A DNA stretch of 64,000 nt from the IMG/VR virus record IMGVR_UViG_3300032579_000531, positions 1-64,000 of that record. The stretch is one strand, 5' to 3'. The DNA is from a virus. The position numbers and the translations under genes were made by a program. The first letter of the stretch is position 1; each line of letters starts with the position of its first letter. Shown in pieces: positions 49,018 through 56,436 of this stretch. A model generated the notes under the pieces. It did no database searches. It saw only the letters and a list, made by a program, of their open reading frames with translations, and was not told the DNA's origin.

Positions 49018-49927
49018 ACTTACGCAATAAATCGAGTGTAACGCAATGAAATCCTCCCCCTAATGTACGACTATGGCGCAATTCCAATGGTATAACTGTG
49101 AATTTGTGTCGCTCCAGGGTATTAATCAAGCCAATTTGATGCCGATCAACCACAACTGTGCTAGGATCCACAACTAGCATATTCATTGCAATCCACTTGC
49201 TTGCATAGGGATATTCGTAAAAACCTTGTGCTACAACTTCATTTACCCAAATCTTTTCCCACCCTTTAAACACTTGAGGGCATGTTGCTTCTGTTACACG
49301 ACTAGCGTTTAACATAACAAGTCCTTCGCGCAAGGGGACGATGGTTGAGTCGACATGTACTCCTGCATAGAAGTTACATAACTCAATATTTACTTGAGGG
49401 AATTGTTCACATAACCATTCGTATGCTCTGCGGTTACCTGACGCACTTTCTAAGAACAACATGCTATCACCTAGACGACATACATTTGCCGCATCCAATA
49501 TCATGCCTTGATTTCGTGGCATTACTCGACGGTCGTGAGTCTTGCTAGTTACTTCATCTAATACTAGTATCTCCTGATCTCTGCAGGGATACATCATTGC
49601 GGGATCAACTATGGTATTACCGTATACCAACAATCTATCCCTGGGGCAATAATTATACATTCCCCCAGTTACTGGATAATTGCGAGGACCAGGTCTGATA
49701 ACCTGTATTCCTAATCTGTGCAAGGTAGTTGCAAGTATATTTAGATCTTCGTCAGCTTCATCTACGATGTGCTGTGGCACTGGCCCTGCGGGTACTGGTG
49801 TATCTTTCCATAAAGTCTTTTCGGACTCTTGTGCAAATACTGGATCGTCGCTGGGCCAGTTTGCATATTTGGCACTACCTACTACAACGGACTTTAATGG
49901 GTCCCATTCATTATAACTGCTAATCAT
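49016..49927 (-). CDS. Amidinotransferase-family protein (glycine/inosamine amidinotransferase-like)
   Basis: 303 residues. EWDPLKSVVVGSA at the N-terminus, YNYCPRDRLLVYGN, ILDAANVCRLGD (catalytic Asp region), YAGVHVDSTIVPLREGL (catalytic His) and GGGFHCVTLDLL (catalytic Cys near the C-terminus). This is the full guanidino-group-modifying catalytic set. It moves or hydrolyses the amidino group of arginine; the acceptor in a phage cell is unknown. Overlaps the upstream oxygenase gene by 4 nt. Confidence 0.88.
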   Translation of the reverse strand: MISSYNEWDPLKSVVVGSAKYANWPSDDPVFAQESEKTLWKDTPVPAGPVPQHIVDEADEDLNILATTLHRLGIQVIRPGPRNYPVTGGMYNYCPRDRLLVYGNTIVDPAMMYPCRDQEILVLDEVTSKTHDRRVMPRNQGMILDAANVCRLGDSMLFLESASGNRRAYEWLCEQFPQVNIELCNFYAGVHVDSTIVPLREGLVMLNASRVTEATCPQVFKGWEKIWVNEVVAQGFYEYPYASKWIAMNMLVVDPSTVVVDRHQIGLINTLERHKFTVIPLELRHSRTLGGGFHCVTLDLLRK

Positions 49928-50442
49928 TTATGCCCTGTTATTTGTAAGGTATATCTATCTTCTAAACCAATATTTGCTGCCATGTGCGGTGCATCATGCG
50001 TCCATTCAACTACATCACCGGCACGCCAATCTACTACAGGTGCTCCCAAGGCTTCTAGGTAGTGCCCGGGCTTCCAATCTTCTAGTAGCACTAACGCACG
50101 ACAAATCGTCTGCTCTTGCCCATGCAGATTAAACACTTCAATATAACGTTTATATAGGTCTTGATGGACTGGCATTACTGTTCCTGTACGCATGCGATAG
50201 TAAGCAACTCCGATATCTTTCCATCCCATGCTCTCGTACAAATCAATGAACTTTTGATTCCACGTCGGTAATCGATGGCGCATGTCGCATAGCTCGCCGC
50301 AGATCTTGCCGGAGTAGCCCTGTGTTGTCCATTGTTCAATACTTACTGGATCGTTAAACGGTTCTGTGATGTAGTCTAAGGTCTTAAACTCGTCGTCCCA
50401 GAACTTGTCTAACTTATACTTGGTTATTACGTGTGTTGCCAT
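49924..50442 (-). CDS. 2OG-Fe(II) dioxygenase-like protein
   Basis: 172 residues from the ATG at 50442 (MATHVITKYKLDKFW). TGTVMPVHQDLYKRYIEVFN has an HxD metal pair, and GDVVEWTHDAPHMAANIGLE followed by DRYTLQITG supplies the distal His and Arg as in aspartyl-hydroxylase-like enzymes. Hydroxylates an unknown target with 2-oxoglutarate. Overlaps the upstream dehydrogenase gene by 29 nt. Confidence 0.75.
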   Translation of the reverse strand: MATHVITKYKLDKFWDDEFKTLDYITEPFNDPVSIEQWTTQGYSGKICGELCDMRHRLPTWNQKFIDLYESMGWKDIGVAYYRMRTGTVMPVHQDLYKRYIEVFNLHGQEQTICRALVLLEDWKPGHYLEALGAPVVDWRAGDVVEWTHDAPHMAANIGLEDRYTLQITGHK

Positions 50443-51637
50443 AATGGATAACCTTAATATTTCCTGTCTGTGGATACTTGCGCCATGGATCAATTATAAC
50501 ACTACCTTGTTCTATTCTGCAATATAAACTTTGATTATCTGTTACCCCGGCATAGCCATATGTAATTTGTTGATTGTGTGCTAACAATACACAGCCCATG
50601 ATTGCGTCTGGTGTTGACTCTTCTGTTAAGGGATCAATGTATGTAACAGTAATACCCATCTCTTGTAGGTAATAACCTACCAACAGGCTGTAACTACCTT
50701 CAAGGTATGCCACATTAGGCTTGTACGCTTTACCGTGAATAAATACCGGCAAGCCCTCTCGATTATCGTAAATGTAACGAGCCATGTTCTTTGCCTGTTG
50801 CTCACGTGCTTTCATGATAGTATCAAACAAGTCGTAACCTAGATCTAACTCTTCGGCCAAGTAGCGCAATGCGATATTATCACGAGGGTGGCAAGGACCA
50901 GCATCGCCTAAACCTGCTGTCATATATTTTGGACCCATGATACGCATTGTGCTATTAGCTAGTGCATCTGTTACTACGTCTACATTGATGTTGCCTTGTT
51001 TGATGGCAACGTCTTGAATCATATTTACTAGACCAATCTTGGCACTAATAAACGTATTGTAAAACACTTTGATACATTCTGCTTCGTCCCACGTACCTAC
51101 TACGTACCTCGGATTGTTTTCCATTATTGTATTATAGAAGTCGGTCAATAAACGAGCATCGCCGGTCTCGCTACCATCTTCAGTACCAATGATAACCATC
51201 TCTGGGTTAACCATGTCCCATTCAACTGATCCCATTGCGATTAAGTATGGGTTATAAATGAAACGTGCGTTGGTAATATTGTTTTTAAGTTCTCGTCGTG
51301 TAGTGCCTGGAAGAACTGTGGAGATAAGAACTACTAGTTGATTTGATGTTGCAAATTCATTTACTTGTTTAAGAACTGCGTTTACAATAGTGTAGTCAAA
51401 GTCTTTGTTCCGTAAATGAGTAATAGGTTGATCGCCGCCGTAACTAGGATCGTGTGGTGTTTGGACAGCAATAAAGATTAGATCTTTACCTTCCACTGCT
51501 TGTTGCAAAGTGGATGCAATAGTTATTTTGTCGCTAGTTACTGGATAAATATCATATCCAGTTACGTTATGCTTAGTTGCCATAGTTTCAGCACAAGCCA
51601 TTCCCAATTTACCAACCCCAATAAATCCTACATTCAT
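50414..51637 (-). CDS. UDP-glucose/GDP-mannose dehydrogenase family protein
   Basis: 407 residues from the ATG at 51637 with an AAGGA site. MNVGFIGVGKLGMACAETMA is the NAD-binding GxGxxG motif; LIFIAVQTPHDPSYGGDQPI and VLISTVLPGTTRREL follow; the central domain has CIKVFYNTFISAKIGLVNMI. The catalytic Cys (usually GGxCxPKD) appears as DAGPCHPRDNIAL. Makes a uronic-type nucleotide sugar from a UDP- or GDP-hexose. Fits the nearby glycosyltransferases. Confidence 0.88.
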   Translation of the reverse strand: MNVGFIGVGKLGMACAETMATKHNVTGYDIYPVTSDKITIASTLQQAVEGKDLIFIAVQTPHDPSYGGDQPITHLRNKDFDYTIVNAVLKQVNEFATSNQLVVLISTVLPGTTRRELKNNITNARFIYNPYLIAMGSVEWDMVNPEMVIIGTEDGSETGDARLLTDFYNTIMENNPRYVVGTWDEAECIKVFYNTFISAKIGLVNMIQDVAIKQGNINVDVVTDALANSTMRIMGPKYMTAGLGDAGPCHPRDNIALRYLAEELDLGYDLFDTIMKAREQQAKNMARYIYDNREGLPVFIHGKAYKPNVAYLEGSYSLLVGYYLQEMGITVTYIDPLTEESTPDAIMGCVLLAHNQQITYGYAGVTDNQSLYCRIEQGSVIIDPWRKYPQTGNIKVIHYGNTRNNQV

Positions 51638-51639
51638 AT

Positions 51640-52860
51640 ATGTTTTCCTTAGATAGATTCTATAATATACTTCATAATAATTTGATATCAAAATGTGCTA
51701 ACGGCAAATCTATATACTTTTTTCCGTTCGGTACATATGAAGACAAAGTTGTGTTGGCCAATAGCTTTAGCATCAATGACTACATAAACCCCATAAATGA
51801 AAAAGCCGATCGTCCGTTTTTTCAGTGCTATTTTGCTGACCAGGAACCGTATTATAATGAAACGTTTCCTATACTAAAAGATGCATTAATTCATCGAGAT
51901 CATGTTATGCCAGATACTCGCATTAATATTTTGGCTAACAGTGAAAAATCCCAACTTAAAAATGATTTTGTAAAATCACAAAACTATTACGATTGGTATT
52001 ATTTTTATCACGGATTTGTAGCATTAGATTGGTATAGGGATTTTCAGTATTTGACACCAGATTCATTTAATCGGTTTGATAAAGTATTTATATGTTACAA
52101 CCATCTTATCTCAAAATATCGTTCCTATCGATTGCACCTTGTTAGTAATCTTATAGATCATGATTTAATTAAGCATGGACGGGTTAGTTTATTTCTTGAA
52201 GATACACACGGTACGTGGGAAGAAGCTGTTTGGCATCCTGACACGCCGCTTGACACCCGTGCCCGTTTAAAAATATACAAGACATTACGCGGTGTAACTG
52301 ACACATTAACAATAGATACTGTTACCCCCAACGGTACATTGAGTGCTAATGTAAAATTTGATGATTTAACTAGTGCGTTATTCCATGTTGTTACGGAAAC
52401 TGTTTACTTTCACGATAAACTACATTTAACCGAAAAGGTATTTAAGCCTATTGTTGCTAAAAGACCATTCTTCTTAGTAAGCACCCCGGGGAGCCTGGCA
52501 TACTTAAAGAGCTACGGTTTTAAAACCTTTGATCGTTGGATAGATGAAAGTTACGATACAGAACAAGATCATTATATACGCATAGAAAAAATCACAGAAG
52601 AAATAGCTCGATTATGTGCCATGGATCGCGGTGCATTAAAACAAATGCACTTGGAAATGCAAGAAATATTAGAATACAATTTTAATCATTTTTATAACAA
52701 GTTTAAAGATATTATAGTAGATGAGTTAGTTGATAATTTTGAACACATACTTTGTCGGATCAACAATGGCCGACAACCTAATAATCATAGTAAGCATCAT
52801 CAACGATTTGAACTTTCTCCAGAATACCTCCAGGATGTAAAAAAGCGCCTTAAGCAATAA
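51640..52860 (+). CDS. Putative glycosyltransferase-like protein, paralogue of 45852-46961
   Basis: 406 residues, head-to-head with the dehydrogenase gene (starts 2 nt apart). C-terminal LTEKVFKPIVAKRPFFLVST, AYLKSYGFKTFDRWIDESYD as in the 45.8-kb gene. The start region has no clear ribosome site, so the exact start is unsure. N-terminal domain differs from the paralogue. Sugar and acceptor unknown. Confidence 0.66.
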   Translation: MFSLDRFYNILHNNLISKCANGKSIYFFPFGTYEDKVVLANSFSINDYINPINEKADRPFFQCYFADQEPYYNETFPILKDALIHRDHVMPDTRINILANSEKSQLKNDFVKSQNYYDWYYFYHGFVALDWYRDFQYLTPDSFNRFDKVFICYNHLISKYRSYRLHLVSNLIDHDLIKHGRVSLFLEDTHGTWEEAVWHPDTPLDTRARLKIYKTLRGVTDTLTIDTVTPNGTLSANVKFDDLTSALFHVVTETVYFHDKLHLTEKVFKPIVAKRPFFLVSTPGSLAYLKSYGFKTFDRWIDESYDTEQDHYIRIEKITEEIARLCAMDRGALKQMHLEMQEILEYNFNHFYNKFKDIIVDELVDNFEHILCRINNGRQPNNHSKHHQRFELSPEYLQDVKKRLKQ

Positions 52861-52912
52861 ATACTTGTACATTAAAGAACAGCAACAAGCTGTCGAGATC
52901 GAGGAGCTATGT

Positions 52913-53194
52913 ATGGGTGAAATTTTTAAGATTATTGGTGATTTGGGTTTTCCTGTTGCAGCGGCACTAGCTGGCGGGTACTTTGTATTCCTAACCATCA
53001 AACTATTACTAGGCGGTGTTCTTAGTAGTGTCAAGGGCATGGCCGGCATTATTACTGCCTTAGACAATCGTGTTAAAACGATGAACCACGATGTTATACG
53101 CATTGATACTGTAGTAAGTAACGCACTAGGTCTACGTCCTGATGTAGAACGTATTAGTCGTGCAGATGGCAAGACAGACGCAAGAAGAGATTAA
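52913..53194 (+). CDS. Small membrane protein, holin-like family member 1
   Basis: 93 residues from the ATG at 52913 (GAGGAG site 6 nt upstream). MGEIFKIIGDLGFPVAAALA with one membrane helix (FPVAAALAGGYFVFLTIKLLL), then IITALDNRVKTMNHDVIRID. Paralogue of the gene at 53378 (both MGEI ... GFP ... DR ... ND.IR). A late motif AATAAATA lies at 52857-52864. Possibly a holin or virion membrane component; unproven. Confidence 0.72.
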   Translation: MGEIFKIIGDLGFPVAAALAGGYFVFLTIKLLLGGVLSSVKGMAGIITALDNRVKTMNHDVIRIDTVVSNALGLRPDVERISRADGKTDARRD

Positions 53195-53385
53195 TGAATT
53201 ATATTGGTTACGATTTTAGTCTAACCGAACGTGGTATCGGATTAGATGACGAACTTGATATTGATAAATTGGGTTGGCATGCTGGAGACTATTTTCGATT
53301 AGAAAATGTCAATGGTCGTGTAATGTTGCGTAAAATAGATCCACTAGAAAAATTTCTAATAGACGGAGAATCAAAAAATGGGTGA
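53194..53385 (+). CDS. Small soluble protein, unknown
   Basis: 63 residues: MNYIGYDFSLTERGIGLDDE, then AGDYFRLENVNGRVMLRKID. Located between the two paralogous membrane genes with overlaps. Function unknown. Confidence 0.7.
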   Translation: MNYIGYDFSLTERGIGLDDELDIDKLGWHAGDYFRLENVNGRVMLRKIDPLEKFLIDGESKNG

Positions 53386-53701
53386 AATAGCAGAATTAGT
53401 TAATAAGTATGGCTTTCCAATTGTCATGGCAATCGGTATGGGTTATATTATTCATTATGTGTGGAAATGGGCAACAGTTGAAGTTAAGCCAGTGATTACA
53501 GATGCTAATACTGTGCTTATTGCTCTTATTGATCGTATCCGTATGTTGGACAATGACTTGATTAGACTTAATCAAAAGGTTAATACTGTGCTACACCTAC
53601 GCGGTAAAACAATTGAACACGAACGGGTCGAAGCTGAAGCAGAAATTAATAAATTAACCAAGTCAGATGACGACAAGGAAGCCGCAGGCGGCAATGGCTA
53701 A
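53378..53701 (+). CDS. Small membrane protein, holin-like family member 2
   Basis: 107 residues: MGEIAELVNKYGFPIVMAIG, membrane helix FPIVMAIGMGYIIHYVWKWA, then ALIDRIRMLDNDLIRLNQKV and a charged tail. Duplicate of 52913-53194. Confidence 0.74.
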   Translation: MGEIAELVNKYGFPIVMAIGMGYIIHYVWKWATVEVKPVITDANTVLIALIDRIRMLDNDLIRLNQKVNTVLHLRGKTIEHERVEAEAEINKLTKSDDDKEAAGGNG

Positions 53702-53850
53702 TTAGGCTTGCAGATATTACCTTTAGATCCATTTAAACTATAGACACTGATCCAACGGTCAAGTTCTGTGCCGTATTCAGCAAAACGGTATGGCAGGAAA
53801 TAGATGTGTAATGCCCACCATACGTAACTATCCAACACTTTGTCTATAAT
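53698..53850 (-). CDS. Small protein after the cyclase, unknown
   Basis: 50 residues from the ATG at 53850, overlapping the cyclase stop by one nt. MIIDKVLDSYVWWALHIYFL suggests a membrane-associated start; ends SVYSLNGSKGNICKPN. Converges with the plus-strand membrane gene. Confidence 0.62.
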   Translation of the reverse strand: MIDKVLDSYVWWALHIYFLPYRFAEYGTELDRWISVYSLNGSKGNICKPN

Positions 53851-55901
53851 CATTTTTCGTGTGCGATAAATTCGCCGTTCCAATTAGCAGGTAAGTCCTG
53901 TTGCTTCATGAACTCACAACGCTCTATCCAAATCTTGTAGTACTTGTCCATTTGTCCGCCAAAGTTACCAACGAGCTTTTTACACATCGCGGCCGCTTCA
54001 TCAAACTTCTTAGCCTTGTATAAGGCATGCATAGCATTGTGTTGTTCTCGATCTTTTGTGTAGTCTGCACCCTTGGTACGTAGAACTGTGTAGATTAAGT
54101 CTGCTACAGTCTTACCTTTAGGTTGTAAGTTATCTAGTAACAAGTAGAAGAAATCATCTTGAGTACGGTTATAAGTTTCTGCGCCAATAATACACAATAC
54201 ACCATAGGCTTTACAACGTGCTTCTAAGCGAGCAGCAGTTGATACGGAATCACCCAGAATATCGTAGCTATGTCTGTCAGTTGAGCCCATTTCACCAATA
54301 AAGCCAATACCTGTATTACAGCCCCAGCCCATTGCAGCAGGTGGTAATCCTTGTGCTTCCATTAGTTTAGTATATTCATCTACAGCATCTAACATCTCAA
54401 GTCCTACCTTAACGATAGTACGTGCATGATTAGGATCTTCAATAGGAGCACCGAACATATACATTGAAGCATCTCCTACATATTTTAAGACCATACCGTT
54501 ATTATCTAGCACCGGCTTGCTAATAGCGTCCATATAGCCGTTCATATACCGGCCAAGACCGGCCACATCGTCGCCATAATGTTCACCAATCGGGGTAAAC
54601 CCTCTAAGGTCGCTAAAAGCAACCGATACATCTTTTCGAACGCCTTGCTTTACAAGTTCGGGATTTTTCTGTAGCATCTCTACTACTTCCTTACTACAGT
54701 AACCAGCAAACTGTTTCTTAATTGCTTGCTTCTGTAAGAACTCGCTTACGAACTTCACCCCATAAGTATGGAGAGCAACCAGGACAAGACCACCAACCAC
54801 CACAGTAATGTCAAACAGCCAAGCCCTACTCGAATACATATAATTAGAAAGAGGAATAGCCCCGCCAATAACGATAACTGCTGAAAGAATGCCAACATAA
54901 GTCCACCTTGAAAGAAAAATTAATAGAATACCCAGTGCAACAAAGCCTATGACTTCTGCACCCTCGGCCCAGTCTGGACGAGTAATAACAGGACGTGTCT
55001 TGTTAGCAATTACAGTACCCAGTACAGCCGCTTGTAAATCTTGTGGTAGCATTTCACCTAAACTTGTTGCAACAGGGTTAGCTAGTCCTTGTGCCGATAC
55101 ACCTACTATAACAATCTCACCTTCAAAGTCTCGAGGCAAGTCAGTTAAACTATAATGGTCTGGAGTCAATGACCAGTCAATCCATATACGTGACAAACTA
55201 TCTGTAGCCACAATGCCTTGACTAGGTATACGCATCTTCTCTACACCGTTGTCATTTACTTTGATCTGTACAGTTGAATCGCCTCCGGCTACACGTAAAG
55301 TCTCCATTGCCAGGTTGGGATATAGTTGACCATTGTATGCAACTACTAACGGCATACGACGTACAACACCGTCTACTTCAGGAAATGTATTTGTAATACC
55401 AACACCTGCGGCAGCGGATTCTACTTGCGGTATATTAGCAATAATGCCAGGGAACTCTACAAACGCTTCTTGGTTGAAACTTCCAATGACCGCTGAACCT
55501 GGGGCTCGTGGATTGTTTCTAGTTGTTGCTCCTCCGACGCTAGGAAGAACTGTTGGGTATTGTTTAAGTGCTTGTACATAATCTTGGTCACGACCGAGGC
55601 GATCACGATCAGGAGTAAAAATATTGAAAACAACAAGACCAGCATTCCGCTTATAAAGATCGGCGATAATGCGGCCATAGATATCTCGACTGAATGGAAA
55701 TTGTCCATATTTTTCTAGTGCCTTTTCATCAATGTTTACTACGCTAACCCCAATCGGTTCTGCTGTCTTGCTGGTTACTAGTGTATCAAAGTAACGTAGG
55801 CGAACACTTTCAACAAATGTAGGATCTGATATACGCAGAGCAGTTACAAGGGCTAGAGTTAATAAAGCAGTCCAGGGACTGGTTAGTATTTTTTTGAACA
55901 T
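53850..55901 (-). CDS. CHASE2-domain adenylate/guanylate cyclase
   Basis: 683 residues from the ATG at 55901. N-terminal CHASE2 sensor (about 30-300: VVNIDEKALEKYGQFPFSRD, then DYVQALKQYPTVLPSVGG), three membrane helices (about 310-390), and a class III cyclase domain (about 425-590): VSVAFSDLRGFTPIGEHYGD (first metal Asp), MVLKYVGDASMYMFGAP (second Asp), SYDILGDSVSTAARLE. Most class III cyclases have N in GDxVNxAARLE; here it is S, so activity or its rate may be altered. CHASE2 cyclases are often paired with FecR-like proteins in bacteria, as here. A second-messenger output linked to the curli operon is inferred. Confidence 0.92.
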   Translation of the reverse strand: MFKKILTSPWTALLTLALVTALRISDPTFVESVRLRYFDTLVTSKTAEPIGVSVVNIDEKALEKYGQFPFSRDIYGRIIADLYKRNAGLVVFNIFTPDRDRLGRDQDYVQALKQYPTVLPSVGGATTRNNPRAPGSAVIGSFNQEAFVEFPGIIANIPQVESAAAGVGITNTFPEVDGVVRRMPLVVAYNGQLYPNLAMETLRVAGGDSTVQIKVNDNGVEKMRIPSQGIVATDSLSRIWIDWSLTPDHYSLTDLPRDFEGEIVIVGVSAQGLANPVATSLGEMLPQDLQAAVLGTVIANKTRPVITRPDWAEGAEVIGFVALGILLIFLSRWTYVGILSAVIVIGGAIPLSNYMYSSRAWLFDITVVVGGLVLVALHTYGVKFVSEFLQKQAIKKQFAGYCSKEVVEMLQKNPELVKQGVRKDVSVAFSDLRGFTPIGEHYGDDVAGLGRYMNGYMDAISKPVLDNNGMVLKYVGDASMYMFGAPIEDPNHARTIVKVGLEMLDAVDEYTKLMEAQGLPPAAMGWGCNTGIGFIGEMGSTDRHSYDILGDSVSTAARLEARCKAYGVLCIIGAETYNRTQDDFFYLLLDNLQPKGKTVADLIYTVLRTKGADYTKDREQHNAMHALYKAKKFDEAAAMCKKLVGNFGGQMDKYYKIWIERCEFMKQQDLPANWNGEFIAHEK

Positions 55902-55905
55902 CAAG

Positions 55906-55913
55906 TATTTATT
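55906..55913 (-). promoter_or_regulatory. Late promoter motif 4 nt before the cyclase ATG
   Basis: AATAAATA, CTTG, ATG at 55901; no ribosome site between. Confidence 0.5.
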
Positions 55914-56385
55914 TTATTTGAATTAGGTTATCTTTGAAAATACTCCAACATTCTTCCCAGGTCCAGTGTAGACTAGATTCTTTAACTTGTGCTCGATCTA
56001 GAGTTAAGCATTTACGAACAGCTTCTTCAAGATCCCAATCCATACACCCGTTTACACCCGGCTCAATAATGTCTATAGGGCCTTGTACCGGAAATGCCGC
56101 TACTGGAGTTCCTTGTGCCATTGCTTCTATAATAACTAAACCAAATGTATCTGCGCTACTTGGGAATACAAATACATCTGCTTGATTATAATAGTCTACT
56201 AGTTCTTGTCCTGATTTATACCCCACAAACTTAGCCCACGGTAACAATCTACGAGCATCTTTCATGTACGGCCCATCACCTACAATGACCAACGTATATT
56301 CTGTGGGATCTAATTCTGCTAAAGTTGCCAACAAACTGCTGTATTTCAAAATAGCCGCCGCAGTCCTGTACATATAAACTAACAT
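55909..56385 (-). pseudogene. C-terminal fragment of a family-4 glycosyltransferase
   Basis: 158 residues covering only the second (nucleotide-sugar) domain of GT4: LVIVGDGPYMKDARRLL, VDYYNQADVFVFPSSADTFG and LVIIEAMAQGTPVAAF with the E-x7-E motif. The N-terminal acceptor domain is missing. In another frame the bases just upstream encode RYYKENLDDVS, which looks like the missing KEKNLD-type linker, hinting at a frameshift and older full gene. The large curlin gene follows directly upstream, so insertion of the curli block may have cut it. Confidence 0.72.
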
Positions 56386-56436
56386 CGTCTAAATTTTCTT
56401 TATAATAGCGATATTTGTTTATGGTAAAGGATATCA

